Assembly: GCF_014268885.2 (NCBI RefSeq) | Contig: NZ_CP077095.1 | Span: 3,498,501 to 3,562,500, forward strand | DNA: 64,000 bases | Source of the DNA: Pseudomonas xantholysinigenes | GTDB taxonomy: Bacteria > Pseudomonadota > Gammaproteobacteria > Pseudomonadales > Pseudomonadaceae | Reading direction: 5' to 3' | In this document: positions 24,551-34,901 of the stretch, in pieces | How positions within the stretch are numbered: position 1 is the stretch's first letter | Layout: every line of letters begins with the position of its first letter | The notes under the pieces: model-generated | Seen by the model: the letters and a program-made list of their open reading frames with translations, nothing else | Databases searched by the model: none | Told to the model about the DNA's origin: nothing | Program-made: the position numbers and the translations under genes

Positions 24551-25903
24551 TCAAGGCTGTATGCGATACGTTGAAGTGACCAGCGCGCCGATGAACGTCA
24601 TCAGCTGGCAACTGTAGATGCCGCCATGACCGGTGATGATCGGCGCCTTGACCCGGACGTTGAGCACCGGGTTATAGGCCGGTGTGTTCCTCGCCTCTTT
24701 CGTTCTTTCGAAGGTGAGATCAAAGAACTTCGGCTTGCCGTCCTTGCCCACCCGGTTGGCAAAGAAACGGGTGGTCGTTGAGCCCCCACCCGAGGTCGAC
24801 AATGAGGCCAACTTCATCTGCCCGCGCTGCCTGGCCAGCGGGTCGATGTATTGCTCGCAGCCACTGAACGAGCCCTCCTCGACGGCACCTTCAGACTGTA
24901 GGCTCGACGAAAGCTCATGGGTCTGGTAGGGGCGGTAATGGCCAACGGCGACCGTGTTGGCAGCAAAGCCTTCGGGTACATCGCTGGCGTATTTTTGCAA
25001 GGCGGCCCTCGGCGCGCGGGCAATCCTGAACAAGGTTCCGGTTGCCTGGTCGGTGGTGCCGGTGACGATTGCCAGTACTGGCCTTTGGTCCTGCCGGTAA
25101 TGGCAGCCCACGCTCAACTTGTGCAAAGTTGCCAGGCGCATGGCTTCAAAGGCCGGATTGATAAGCACGACCAGGTCGCCCACTGTCTTGAGCGGCTCTG
25201 GCGGGTTGCTGACGCATTGGGTGGTATCCAACTGATCCGGCGCATCGAACCCAGCACTCTGGGTAAATCGCTCCAGCAAGATCGGCGCGAGCGCTGTATA
25301 GAGTACGGCCGCGCCAAAGCTATGCCCAACGAACACCAGGCGGCTCTGCGTGTCCTGGGTGGCTTGCAAGCGGCTGCCATTGCGCCGGACACGCTCTTTG
25401 TCCAGGCGCAGCAGCACTTCGGTGACCGCGCCGCTGCCTACGCTGTGGGCCGTCTGCTTGCGATCCCAGAAGGTGAAGTAGTCAAGCGGCGAGTTCCACC
25501 TCAGCACTTGACCACGCCATCCCATGTACACCCCCACCACTTCGCGGGTGCAGCCATCCATCGCGGCGATATTGCGCATTGCCAGTTTGAACTCGCGCAC
25601 ATCCTCATCGTCAGGAGCGGCGGAATGTCGCCAGCCGTGCAAGTAGGTGACGATCAGCAGCGGACGCTTGATATGGCGGATATCGCCCATGAGTGTTTCA
25701 AATGCCGCAGGGTTGAGCAGGTTGCCGTACTCGTCGAACTCGACGAAGCCATGCCTGAAACTGGCCACTCCGTTACCACCCGGGCAGGTGGCGAGCGGCG
25801 TGGCCAGGTCATAGGCTTTGAGCGATGGTTCGGATGGATTGTACTGCTTGAGCGGGGCGCAGCCCGCCAGCAGCACGCACAAGATGGCGATCATTGTCCG
25901 CAT
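24551..25903 (-). CDS. Lipoprotein with esterase-like alpha/beta hydrolase fold
   Basis: A 450-aa protein with a lipoprotein signal (MRTMIAILCVLLAGC; lipobox LLAGC). Then 'LLIVTYLHGWRHSAAPDDED' marks the first core strand. 'LVFVGHSFGAAVLYTA' is the GxSxG nucleophile elbow and 'VGDLVVLINPAFEA' the following strand. The fold is that of large membrane-attached serine hydrolases of unknown substrate. It is transcribed with the downstream dienelactone hydrolase-type gene. Confidence 0.8.
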   Translation of the reverse strand: MRTMIAILCVLLAGCAPLKQYNPSEPSLKAYDLATPLATCPGGNGVASFRHGFVEFDEYGNLLNPAAFETLMGDIRHIKRPLLIVTYLHGWRHSAAPDDEDVREFKLAMRNIAAMDGCTREVVGVYMGWRGQVLRWNSPLDYFTFWDRKQTAHSVGSGAVTEVLLRLDKERVRRNGSRLQATQDTQSRLVFVGHSFGAAVLYTALAPILLERFTQSAGFDAPDQLDTTQCVSNPPEPLKTVGDLVVLINPAFEAMRLATLHKLSVGCHYRQDQRPVLAIVTGTTDQATGTLFRIARAPRAALQKYASDVPEGFAANTVAVGHYRPYQTHELSSSLQSEGAVEEGSFSGCEQYIDPLARQRGQMKLASLSTSGGGSTTTRFFANRVGKDGKPKFFDLTFERTKEARNTPAYNPVLNVRVKAPIITGHGGIYSCQLMTFIGALVTSTYRIQP

Positions 25904-26038
25904 GACATGCTCCCCGGTTGGCTACCTGCTTTTGAGCAGCGTAGCGGGGATTAGCCGGGCATGCTGGCACGTTGTCACCTTATGGCTGTAGGCGCCAAGG
26001 CACGCCGGTCTGGCATCATGTCATATTGCCTCTGGCCA

Positions 26039-27835
26039 CTACCCAGATCTGGCCCGATCCCGCGCCGGACACTGCGCGCGGTACAGGTTCAACGCCGTAT
26101 TGATGATGCCGATATGGCTGAACGCCTGGGGAAAGTTCCCAAGCATCCGCTGCCCTACCGGGTCGTACTGTTCGGCCAGCAGCCCCACGTCGTTGCACAA
26201 TCCGCTGAGCCGCTCATACAGCGCCTGCGCCTGCTGCTGCCTGCCCAGCAGCACATACACATCCGCCAGCCAGAACGAACACACCAGGAACGTCCCCTCC
26301 CCCGGCGTCAGGCCATCGCTGCAGCTATCGCTGTCGTAGCGCAACAGCAGGCCGTTGCGCAGTAGCCGTCGTTCGATCTGCTCGAGGGTACGTAGAAAAC
26401 GTGGGTCCTGCGGTGGCAGGAAGCCGGTCAGTGCCAGCTGCAGCAGGCTGGCATCGAGTTCGGCGGAACCATAGGCCTGAACAAAGTACTGCCCTTCGGC
26501 ATCCAGCCCGCGCACGCAGACCTCACGGTGTATCTCGTCCGCCACCTGGCGATAATGCTGCCCGCGCTCGCGGTCTTCCTCGGTGGTCTCGGCCAGGCTT
26601 GCGGCGCGGTCGAACGCCACCCAGGCCATGACTTTGGAATGCACGAAATGCTGGCGGCCGCCACGCACCTCCCAGATGCCTTCATCTGGTTCGCGCCAGA
26701 TGCTTTCCAGGTACGGCAATATCGACCGGGCGATGGCCGAGCCGCGTGGATGCCGCGGCAGGCCGCCCTTGATGGCCTGGGTCATGGCATCGGCCAGCTC
26801 GCCATAGATATCCAGTTGCCGCTGTTCGGAGGCCGCATTGCCGACCCGCACCGGTTGCGAGCGCTCATAGCCGGGCAACCACGGCAAGGTGAATTCCGGC
26901 AGGTCACGCTCTCCGGCCAGCCCGTACATGATCTGCATCTGCTCGGGGTTGCCCGCCACCGAGCGCAGCAGCCATTCGCGCCAGGCCTGGGCTTCGTCGA
27001 AGTAGCCGAGGTTCATCAGCGCCAGCAAGGTCATGGTGGCGTCACGCAGCCAGCAGTAGCGGTAATCCCAGTTGCGTTCACCGCCAACGCGCTCGGGCAG
27101 CGAGGTGGTCACGGCGGCGACCATGCCGCCGGTGGGCGCGTAGGTCATGGCCTTGAGCGTGAGCAGCGAACGGCGTACCAGCCCGGTATAGGGGCCGACC
27201 TCGGGGCAGCGGGCGGCGAAGGCCTGCCATTGGTCGATGGTTTGCTGCAGGTCGTGGTCGACATCGCAGCCGGGCTGCACCGGCAGATGGGAGGCCTGGT
27301 GGCACAGGCTGAACACCTGGCGCTCGCCTGCGCGCAGGCGAAAGCGGGCGACGCTGTGGTGGTCGCGGCCGTGGGTTTCGGTGCTGCTGCGCAGGATCAG
27401 GCGGTCGGGGCCGGCGACGGCGCTGAGGGTCAGGGGTTCGAGCTTTTCGACCCAGGGCACGCTGCGGCCGTAGTCGAAGCGCAGCACCAGATCCATTTCG
27501 AACGCGGTCTCACCGGCGAGGCCTTCGACGATGCGCAGCACAGCGTTGTGTTCGCCCAGGGGCATGCAATCGAGCACCCGGGCGCGGCCGCTGGCGGTGG
27601 TCCAGGTGGTTTCCAGCACCAGGGTGTCGTCGAGGTACCGACGGGTACTGTGCTCGACCGGATCGCTGGGAGCGATACGCCAGCGGCCGTTCTCCTCATT
27701 GCCCAGCAAGGCGGCGAACACCGCGGGGGCGTCGAAGCGCGGCAGGCACAGCCAGTCGATGGCGCCGTCGCGGTTGACCAGAGCGGCGCTGCGGCAGTTG
27801 CCGATGAGGGCATAGTCTTCGATATGGGCGGGCAT
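26039..27835 (-). CDS. Glycoside hydrolase family 15 protein (glucoamylase/trehalase-like)
   Basis: A 598-aa cytoplasmic enzyme. The N-terminal beta domain begins 'IEDYALIGNCRSAALVNRDG' and 'IDWLCLPRFDAPAVFAALL'. The (alpha/alpha)6 barrel has 'GGERNWDYRYCWLRDATMTL' and 'LLRYDSDSCSDGLTPGEGTF' with the acid/base region. Relatives hydrolyse alpha-1,4/1,6-glucans or trehalose. The start at 27835 follows GAGGA by 7 nt. A longer frame to 28081 runs through a hexanucleotide repeat (Asn-Gly repeats) into the palindrome and is not credible. It may act on the glucan/trehalose pool of the nearby glg/tre cluster. Confidence 0.88.
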   Translation of the reverse strand: MPAHIEDYALIGNCRSAALVNRDGAIDWLCLPRFDAPAVFAALLGNEENGRWRIAPSDPVEHSTRRYLDDTLVLETTWTTASGRARVLDCMPLGEHNAVLRIVEGLAGETAFEMDLVLRFDYGRSVPWVEKLEPLTLSAVAGPDRLILRSSTETHGRDHHSVARFRLRAGERQVFSLCHQASHLPVQPGCDVDHDLQQTIDQWQAFAARCPEVGPYTGLVRRSLLTLKAMTYAPTGGMVAAVTTSLPERVGGERNWDYRYCWLRDATMTLLALMNLGYFDEAQAWREWLLRSVAGNPEQMQIMYGLAGERDLPEFTLPWLPGYERSQPVRVGNAASEQRQLDIYGELADAMTQAIKGGLPRHPRGSAIARSILPYLESIWREPDEGIWEVRGGRQHFVHSKVMAWVAFDRAASLAETTEEDRERGQHYRQVADEIHREVCVRGLDAEGQYFVQAYGSAELDASLLQLALTGFLPPQDPRFLRTLEQIERRLLRNGLLLRYDSDSCSDGLTPGEGTFLVCSFWLADVYVLLGRQQQAQALYERLSGLCNDVGLLAEQYDPVGQRMLGNFPQAFSHIGIINTALNLYRAQCPARDRARSG

Positions 27836-27916
27836 CAGAGGTCCTCGGGCGGGGGCTTGAGGTTGGATGCCGAGGCGGGATTGCTGGTTCAATTGAGGCA
27901 CCCGGTGCTGGTTGTT

Positions 27917-27966
<50 letters not shown>

Positions 27967-28011
27967 TCAAGAGGCTATCGCCAAACCCCGCGAGCGACAG
28001 CTGCGCCAGCC

Positions 28012-28244
28012 CAGGCGCCGCCCGTACCTTCGCGACTTCAGGAGGCCGAACGCAGGCCTTGCGGAGGGAGGTGACGGGCATGGATGCCCGTCAAGCGCTG
28101 CGCCCCAGGATGGGGCGTTCAGCGCGGTCCTCCCGGGAGCAAGGCCGGAGTGAGGGGACCCGGAGCGTAGCGGAGGGCCGGATGAATGGAGCGCAGCGTT
28201 TTTTGGTTACTTTTTGTCGCGTTTGACAAAAAGTGACTCGCCGT
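28012..28244. repeat. Left arm of a ~613-bp near-palindrome (interrupted by the IS)
   Basis: This arm, continued after the IS at 29694-29720, is an inverted copy of 29823-30073. Matching blocks include CAGGCGCCGCC, GCGGAGGGAGGTGACGGGCA, the CGGTCCTCCCGGGAGCAAG block, GGCCGGATGAATGGAGCG and the GACTTTTTG/CAAAAAGT hairpin. It reads as a Met-Asp-Ala-Arg-Gln-containing frame (about 28081-28226) that I take for a repeat-borne frame, not a gene. Confidence 0.85.
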
Positions 28245-28294
28245 TGAACTGACCCCCGAAAGTTGGACGCCTGACCCCAAGCGGAGGGTGTTCC

Positions 28295-28837
28295 ATGACG
28301 AAATACGACCTAGCGCTCAAGCAAGCACTCATCGAGGAGTGTCTTTCTGCCCGGAGTGTTCATGAGGTGGCACTGAGGCATAGCCTGAGTGCATCGCTGC
28401 TGCGCCGTTGGATAAAGGGCTATGAGCAACACGGTGCTGCAGGTCTGGCTACCAAGTACAGCCACTACGACGCCCAGTTCAAGTTGAAGGTTTTGCAGTG
28501 CATCGAGCAAGACGGACTGTCAGCCCAGCAAGCCTGCATACAGTTTGATATTCGTGGCCCGAGTAGCATCAGGCAATGGAAAAGGTTGTACGATGAAGGC
28601 GGACTAGAAGCACTTCACCCGCATCGTGCCCGAGAATCCAGTATGCCCCGCAAAGCATCAGAACAACCCAACGTAAGCCCTGCTAAGCCTGCAGATGCTG
28701 AGTTGACACCTAAGCAAATGCTCGAAGAGCTGGAGTATTTACGTGCGGAGAATGCCTATCTAAAAAAGCTCGATGCCTTGATCCAAGCGGATCCACGCAC
28801 TGCGCAACCAAGAAAGCGCAGGCTGTCCAAGGATTGA
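28295..28837 (+). CDS. IS3-family transposase OrfA
   Basis: A 180-aa DNA-binding protein with two helix-turn-helix segments ('SVHEVALRHSLSASLLRRWI' and 'LSAQQACIQFDIRGPSSIRQ'), as in IS150-type OrfA. A leucine-zipper-like helix near the C-terminus ('KQMLEELEYLRAENAYLKKL') serves multimerisation. Alone it binds the IS ends; fused to OrfB by frameshifting it forms the transposase. Confidence 0.92.
   Translation: MTKYDLALKQALIEECLSARSVHEVALRHSLSASLLRRWIKGYEQHGAAGLATKYSHYDAQFKLKVLQCIEQDGLSAQQACIQFDIRGPSSIRQWKRLYDEGGLEALHPHRARESSMPRKASEQPNVSPAKPADAELTPKQMLEELEYLRAENAYLKKLDALIQADPRTAQPRKRRLSKD
28762..28768 (+). promoter_or_regulatory. Programmed -1 ribosomal frameshift site (AAAAAAG)
   Basis: In the orfA frame the codons are CTA-AAA-AAG, giving the classic A AAA AAG slippery heptamer of IS3 elements. 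I read the -1 frame from here to the orfB start at 28834: it has no stop, so slippage yields an OrfAB fusion. Confidence 0.85.
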
Positions 28838-29658
28838 GGCATGAACATCGACTGGCTCTGCTGTTACGTGCTGCAGGGCTGGCACGCAGTACCTTCTATT
28901 ACCAAAGCAAAGCCTTGGTGGCCGACAAGCATGCGGCCCTCAAAGAACGCATCAAGAGTGTCTATCACAGGCATAAGGGGCGGTACGGCTATCGCCGCAT
29001 CACCGCCGTGCTTGGGTGCCATGGCGAGGTGATCAATCACAAGAAGGTGCAGCGGTTGATGCAGTTAATGGATCTGAAATCGCTGGTAAAAGTGAAGAAA
29101 TATCGCTCCTACCGAGGTTCCGAAGGGCTTGTTGCATCTGATCTGCTCAAGCGTGAGTTCAAGGCGGAAGCCCCTAATCAGAAATGGGTAACCGATGTGA
29201 CAGAGTTCAAGGTGAAAGGGCAGAAGCTGTTTCTTTCGCCTGTGATGGACCTGTACAACGGCGAAATTCTTGCCTATCAGATCAATCCGCGCCCTGAGTT
29301 CAAGATGGTGTCGGCGATGTTGGAGCAAGCTTTCGAGCGGCTGAACCCAGATGACAAACCGATATTGCACTCCGATCAGGGCTGGCAATACCGACAGCCC
29401 GCTTATCGACATATGCTGGGCAGAAAGAAAATACAACAGAGTATGTCGCGTAAGGGTAACTGCCTGGACAATGCCGCGATGGAAAGCTTCTTTGGCACAC
29501 TCAAGAGCGAGTTTTTCTATTTGCAATCGTTTGAGAGTGTTGAACAACTGGCGTCAGGCCTTGAGGACTACATCGCCTACTACAACCAAGAGCGTATAAG
29601 TCTAAGACTGAATGGCTTGAGTCCGGTACAATTTCGGACCCAAGCGCTGAACCCATAG
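28834..29658 (+). CDS. IS3-family transposase OrfB (DDE catalytic domain)
   Basis: A 274-aa integrase-core protein in the -1 frame relative to orfA, overlapping its stop. The HTH_21 segment 'HRHKGRYGYRRITAVLG' precedes the rve core. The DDE residues are in 'KWVTDVTEF', 'LHSDQGWQY' and 'NAAMESFFG', followed by the family K/R ('GTLKSEFFY') and 'YYNQERISLRLNGLSPVQF'. It starts formally at a TTG and is probably made mainly as the OrfAB fusion. Confidence 0.92.
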   Translation: MRHEHRLALLLRAAGLARSTFYYQSKALVADKHAALKERIKSVYHRHKGRYGYRRITAVLGCHGEVINHKKVQRLMQLMDLKSLVKVKKYRSYRGSEGLVASDLLKREFKAEAPNQKWVTDVTEFKVKGQKLFLSPVMDLYNGEILAYQINPRPEFKMVSAMLEQAFERLNPDDKPILHSDQGWQYRQPAYRHMLGRKKIQQSMSRKGNCLDNAAMESFFGTLKSEFFYLQSFESVEQLASGLEDYIAYYNQERISLRLNGLSPVQFRTQALNP

Positions 29659-29822
29659 CGTACCCCGTCCAACTTTCGGGGGTCAGTTCACGTAAGGGCG
29701 AAAAGGTGACTATGCGTCGGCATCGTAAATGAATGCGCTTACATCTGTAGAAACCCACGCCGACCGACTTTGACTTTCAGAGCGTGGGTTTTGAAAGTTA
29801 TACGCTCATTCATTGGCGATGG

Positions 29823-30073
29823 CGACGCATAGTCACCTTTCCGCCCTTACGGCGGGTAACTTTTTGAAGGATCAAAAAGTCACCAAAAAATCCTCGCTCC
29901 ATTCATCCGGCCCCTACGCTTCGCTCCGGGGTCCCCTCGCTCCGTTCTTGCTCCCGGGAGGACCGCGCTGAACGCCCCATCCTGGGGCGCAGCGCTTGAC
30001 GGGCATCCATGCCCGTCACCTCCCTCCGCAAGAACTCCGCTCGGCCTCGTGAAGTCGCAATTGGCGGCGCCTG
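29823..30073. repeat. Right arm of the ~613-bp near-palindrome
   Basis: Inverted partner of 28012-28244 plus 29694-29720. The centre also pairs: AATGAATG (29728-29735) with CATTCATT (29807-29814), and AACCCACGC (29752-29760) with GCGTGGGTT (29782-29790). The loop is thus only about 20 nt. Confidence 0.85.
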
Positions 30074-30431
30074 AAATATCGCGCGCTTAGAAGCAAAAGC
30101 AAAAGCAAAAACAAGAGCAAAGAGCCAAAAGCTAGAAACTAGAAGCTAGAAGCTAGAAGCTAGAAGCTAGAAGCCCTGTGACAAATAATCACATTTAAAA
30201 CTTGAACCAACAAAACCCATCCAAATGACAACTTAACGAAACAACCACACCCCTCAGCCTAGGCAAGCAAATTCAGGCATCTTGATCCAGATCAACAAAC
30301 AGCCTCACACCCTTGATTCGCCACTTACCTGTGCTAGAAGTACTGGGCCAGTGGCTACTTACAAGGATGAGCAAACCACTGCCAGCACGCAAAAACGTAT
30401 TTAATAAATACCCAAAGACAAGGATGTCATT
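30074..30431. other. AT-rich gene-free region with short tandem repeats
   Basis: There is no credible reading frame here. From 30092 to 30120 runs an imperfect AGCAAA-type repeat. From 30131 to 30172 there are six copies of a 7-mer (R)CTAGAA. The remainder (30180-30431) is AT-rich and presumably carries the promoter of the ketosynthase gene; AAGGAT lies just before that ATG. Confidence 0.65.
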
Positions 30432-31481
30432 ATGAAAATCATCGGACTCTCCGGAATACTGCCATCACGCCGCGTCAGCAACCAGGACGTACTCAACCTG
30501 GTCGAGGAGCATTCCAAACACACCTTCCAGGATGACCTGCCAAAAATCTTGAAAACCATCGGCAAGTTACTGGAAAAAAGCGGCAGCGACACACGCCATT
30601 GGCTGGCAGCCGACGAGAAACCCATGCAATTGATGGAAACCGCATTCCACGCCGCCCTGGCACAGGCCAATATCAGCAAGGCCGACCTGGACCTACTGGT
30701 CTACCCCAACGTCACCCGTGGTTTCATCGAACCCGCCAACAGCACCTTCATCGCCAAGGCCCTGGGCCTGAACTGCCGAAACTTTGATGTAGTCGACGCC
30801 TGCAACGGCTGGGTAACGGCCATGGACGTCATCAACAGCAAGATGCAAGCCGGTGAAATCCGCTACGCCGCCATCGTCAACATGGAGTTCGGCATGTCGG
30901 CGGGCGGGCCGGTCATGCCCAAGAACTTCTCATTGCAGTCACCCGCCGAGCTAGCCTACAAGTTCCCCAGCTTTACCATTGGCGAAGCGGTCACGGTCAC
31001 CCTCCTCAGCCACGAAGCCCCCGGTAACTTCAAGTTCTCCTACATCAACAGGCCTGACCTCAGTGACTTGTCGACGATCTCGTTGCCGGACTGGAAACTA
31101 TTCTGCAACGAGGCGGACATCGAACGTATTGCCCCAACTGGCGGCCAGTACCAATTCAATTCCTATGCCGCCGCCCTGCATGAAGATGGTCGCAATGAAG
31201 CGATAAAAGTGTTCAACATGCAAAAACTCTCAGCGGAGGATGTGCATAAAGTATTCATTCATACCGGCTCGCCCAAAATGTGGGAGCACATTGGCCAGAT
31301 GATCGGCATCGATCACAAGTTGCACCACGTCGGGCACAAGACCGGCAACATCATTACCGCCTCCATTCCCTTTGGCATTTTTGATGCCATGAGCCGGGGT
31401 GAAGCCGAGCCAGGGCAGTTCTGCATGGGTTGGGCGGGCAGTGGCGGGATGGTGTTCTCAGCCTTGTCATTCACGTTGTAG
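30432..31481 (+). CDS. Ketoacyl synthase III-like (FabH-type thiolase-fold) enzyme
   Basis: A 349-aa condensing enzyme of the FabH superfamily. The catalytic triad is visible: C124 in 'DVVDACNGWVTAM', H277 in 'VFIHTGS', N306 in 'HKTGNIITASIP'. Residues 1-20 ('MKIIGLSGILPSRRVSNQDV') and the C-terminal 'GAGSGGMVFSALSFTL'-like end fit the fold. Unlike housekeeping FabH it has no acyl-carrier or fatty-acid genes beside it, so it may prime a specialised lipid or signal molecule. A lower-GC leader, the adjacent IS and the large palindrome suggest an acquired locus. Confidence 0.8.
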   Translation: MKIIGLSGILPSRRVSNQDVLNLVEEHSKHTFQDDLPKILKTIGKLLEKSGSDTRHWLAADEKPMQLMETAFHAALAQANISKADLDLLVYPNVTRGFIEPANSTFIAKALGLNCRNFDVVDACNGWVTAMDVINSKMQAGEIRYAAIVNMEFGMSAGGPVMPKNFSLQSPAELAYKFPSFTIGEAVTVTLLSHEAPGNFKFSYINRPDLSDLSTISLPDWKLFCNEADIERIAPTGGQYQFNSYAAALHEDGRNEAIKVFNMQKLSAEDVHKVFIHTGSPKMWEHIGQMIGIDHKLHHVGHKTGNIITASIPFGIFDAMSRGEAEPGQFCMGWAGSGGMVFSALSFTL

Positions 31482-31545
31482 GGTTTATCCAAACACCTGC
31501 CGTCGTACTTGCAACGGCGGCAGGGAGTTTCTGCGACGCTCGACA

Positions 31546-33054
<1,509 letters not shown>

Positions 33055-34038
33055 TTAGTCCTTCTTTTTCTCGACGTGACCGCCAAAGCCCAGGCGCATG
33101 GCGGAGAGGATCTTGTCACCGTAGGTGCCCTGCTGCTGGCGCGAACGGAACCGGGCGAACAGCGCGCTGGACAGCACCGGCACCGGCACCGCCTGCTCGA
33201 CGGCGGCGTCGATGGTCCAGCGGCCTTCGCCGCTGTCGGATACCGAGCCACTGAACTCGCTGAGCTGCGGGTCGGCGACCAGCGCATCGGCGGTCAGGTC
33301 CAGCAGCCAGGAGGTGACCACGCTGCCACGGCGCCAGACTTCGGCGATCTCGGCGACATTGAGGTCGAAGCGCTGCTCTTCCGGCAGTTCCGGGCCGCCC
33401 TTGCTGCGCAGCAGGTCGAAGCCTTCGGCGTAGGCCTGCATCAGGCCGTACTCGATGCCGTTGTGCACCATCTTCACGTAGTGCCCGGCACCGGGCGGGC
33501 CAGCATGGATGTAGCCGTGTTCGGCACGGTCGTGCTCGCCGCTGCGACCCTGGGTCCGCGGAATATCGCCAACGCCCGGGGCCAGGGCCTTGAACAGCGG
33601 CTCGAGGCGTTCGAACACAGCCTTCTCGCCACCGATCATCATGCAGTAGCCACGGTCCAGGCCCCATACGCCGCCGGAGGTGCCGACGTCCAGGTAGTGC
33701 AGGCCACGCTTGCCCAGTTCGGCGGCGCGACGCACATCGTCCTTGTAGAAGGTATTGCCACCGTCGATGATGGCATCGCCCGGCTCGAGCAGGTCGGCCA
33801 GCTGCGCGATGGTCTGCTCGGTGATTTCGCCGGCCGGCAGCATGACCCATACCGCGCGCGGCGCCTTGAGTTTCTGCACCAGCGCACCCAGGTCGTGGGC
33901 GCCCACGGCACCTTCGCCTTCCAGGGTGGTGATGGCTTCGCGGTTGCGATCGTGGACCACAGTGCTGTGACCTGCGCGCATCAGGCGCCTTGCGATATTG
34001 CCGCCCATGCGGCCAAGCCCGATGATTCCCAGTTGCAT
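33055..34038 (-). CDS. gnd: 6-phosphogluconate dehydrogenase, short decarboxylating type
   Basis: A 327-aa oxidoreductase making ribulose-5-phosphate and CO2. The Rossmann motif '[18 protein letters not shown]' starts at residue 3. '[20 protein letters not shown]' and '[20 protein letters not shown]' (with the catalytic Lys and His-Asn) are conserved. The length fits the short GndA/YqeC class. The start at 34038 is set by the nucleotide-binding motif with GGGAG upstream; the extension to 34134 has no support. It lies upstream of zwf. Confidence 0.92.
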   Translation of the reverse strand: MQLGIIGLGRMGGNIARRLMRAGHSTVVHDRNREAITTLEGEGAVGAHDLGALVQKLKAPRAVWVMLPAGEITEQTIAQLADLLEPGDAIIDGGNTFYKDDVRRAAELGKRGLHYLDVGTSGGVWGLDRGYCMMIGGEKAVFERLEPLFKALAPGVGDIPRTQGRSGEHDRAEHGYIHAGPPGAGHYVKMVHNGIEYGLMQAYAEGFDLLRSKGGPELPEEQRFDLNVAEIAEVWRRGSVVTSWLLDLTADALVADPQLSEFSGSVSDSGEGRWTIDAAVEQAVPVPVLSSALFARFRSRQQQGTYGDKILSAMRLGFGGHVEKKKD

Positions 34039-34188
34039 GTGACGACGCTCCCGTAGGTTTTGCTTTACAACAGTTGAAGATTTCAGATTAGTCCAGCGTT
34101 CTTGCGCAGGGTTCAGCGACGAACGGGGCGACAACGATAAACAAAAAAGTTCCCAAGGGCCTGCAAAGAATTCAGAATGCGCGCCGCG

Positions 34189-34206
34189 TGAAGCGACTAC
34201 GCTTCA
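34189..34206. other. Small hairpin upstream of the 55-aa gene
   Basis: TGAAGCG-ACTA-CGCTTCA forms a perfect 7-bp stem with a 4-nt loop, 34 nt before the small coiled-coil gene. It could be a leader element or part of an operator. Confidence 0.35.
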
Positions 34207-34239
34207 AATTGTCACCAGCCAGCCCCGCGAGGTGTGCTC

Positions 34240-34407
34240 ATGGGTACCCTGATGCCTGCCACTCCCACCCAGACCCTTTACGTCACCGTGCGCCGCGACG
34301 AGTTGCGCCAGTTGAAGGACGAGCGCGACCAACTGCGCCAGCAGATCGCCCAACTGCACCTGCAACTGGAGCAGGCCCGCCTGCAAGGCAAAGCCGCCAG
34401 CCACTGA
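34240..34407 (+). CDS. 55-aa coiled-coil protein of unknown function
   Basis: ATG at 34240, TGA at 34405. The protein begins 'MGTLMPATPTQTLYVTVRRD' and then becomes a heptad-rich helix ('ELRQLKDERDQLRQQIAQLH', then 'LQLEQARLQGK'). GAGG is 8 nt upstream. Strong third-position GC codon use supports a real gene although it is very short. It precedes the glgA region and is divergent from gnd. Role unknown. Confidence 0.6.
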   Translation: MGTLMPATPTQTLYVTVRRDELRQLKDERDQLRQQIAQLHLQLEQARLQGKAASH

Positions 34408-34901
34408 TTGGACGCCCCGCCGACGGGAGCTGAACGGCTCCCGCGCTCGCCGCAATGCTCCGCTTTGCGGCCCCTGTCGCCACGGTGACAGGGCAAAGCC
34501 GCCACCTTCCGCCGCAAACCCTCATATTTTGCAACATCTCGCCAACGTTTGCGCGGGCAAACGTCCCCGACAAAAATGACCAACGGGTCACTTTTTTGCC
34601 GTTTCGTCTCCTACACTGCGGTTTCGGCCCGCGTTTTGCTCGGAAATCGTGACGTAAAAAAGTCGAACTTTCCGAAATACGGGCCGGTCAGGAGCTAAGT
34701 AGGCCAACGCAAAAGGACATCCTCACGCCAGGCCCACCCACCCCAACCCGTCCACACGCCATTCGGCCAGGAACGCCGAGCGTGCCGTGCCTGCGCGCAC
34801 GAATAACGGGCAAGGACCGCACCACGAAGATGCACCCACGCACAGAGAGCCAAACACACGCACCAACATCAAACACGCCAGAGCAAGGGACGGAGAGAAG
34901 T
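34408..34901. other. Long leader region of glgA
   Basis: A 494-nt gene-free stretch. It contains the inverted repeat CGTTTGCGCGGGCAAACG near 34545-34562, an AT-rich block (34560-34620) and a sigma-S-like -10 element (annotated separately). The plus-strand frame from 34782 into glgA is open but has no ribosome site until GGAGAG at 34891. It should hold the glgA-treY operon promoter. Confidence 0.5.
34611..34617 (+). promoter_or_regulatory. Sigma-S-type -10 element CTACACT
   Basis: CTACACT matches the CTAYRCT core of RpoS promoters. It sits about 290 nt before glgA. Storage and trehalose genes are commonly RpoS-dependent in Pseudomonas, so a stationary-phase promoter is plausible; no -35 is needed for this type. 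Confidence 0.3.

Larger units (their letters stand above)
28245..29690 (+). mobile_element. Complete IS3-family insertion sequence, 1446 bp
   Basis: The ends are perfect inverted repeats: TGAACTGACCCCCGAAAGTT at the left (through ...GGAC, 24 bp) and its complement ending GGGGGTCAGTTCA at the right. A 3-bp target duplication CGT flanks it (28242-28244 and 29691-29693). The right palindrome arm shows the uninterrupted target (GCCGTAAGGGCG). It carries orfA, orfB and a -1 frameshift site, all intact, so it is probably active. The subgroup looks like IS150 or a relative. Confidence 0.95.

Noticed and set aside
30092..30172. Short repeats that might suggest a CRISPR array
   Set aside because: The 6-7-bp units are directly tandem without spacers and there are no cas genes; it is a simple sequence repeat.
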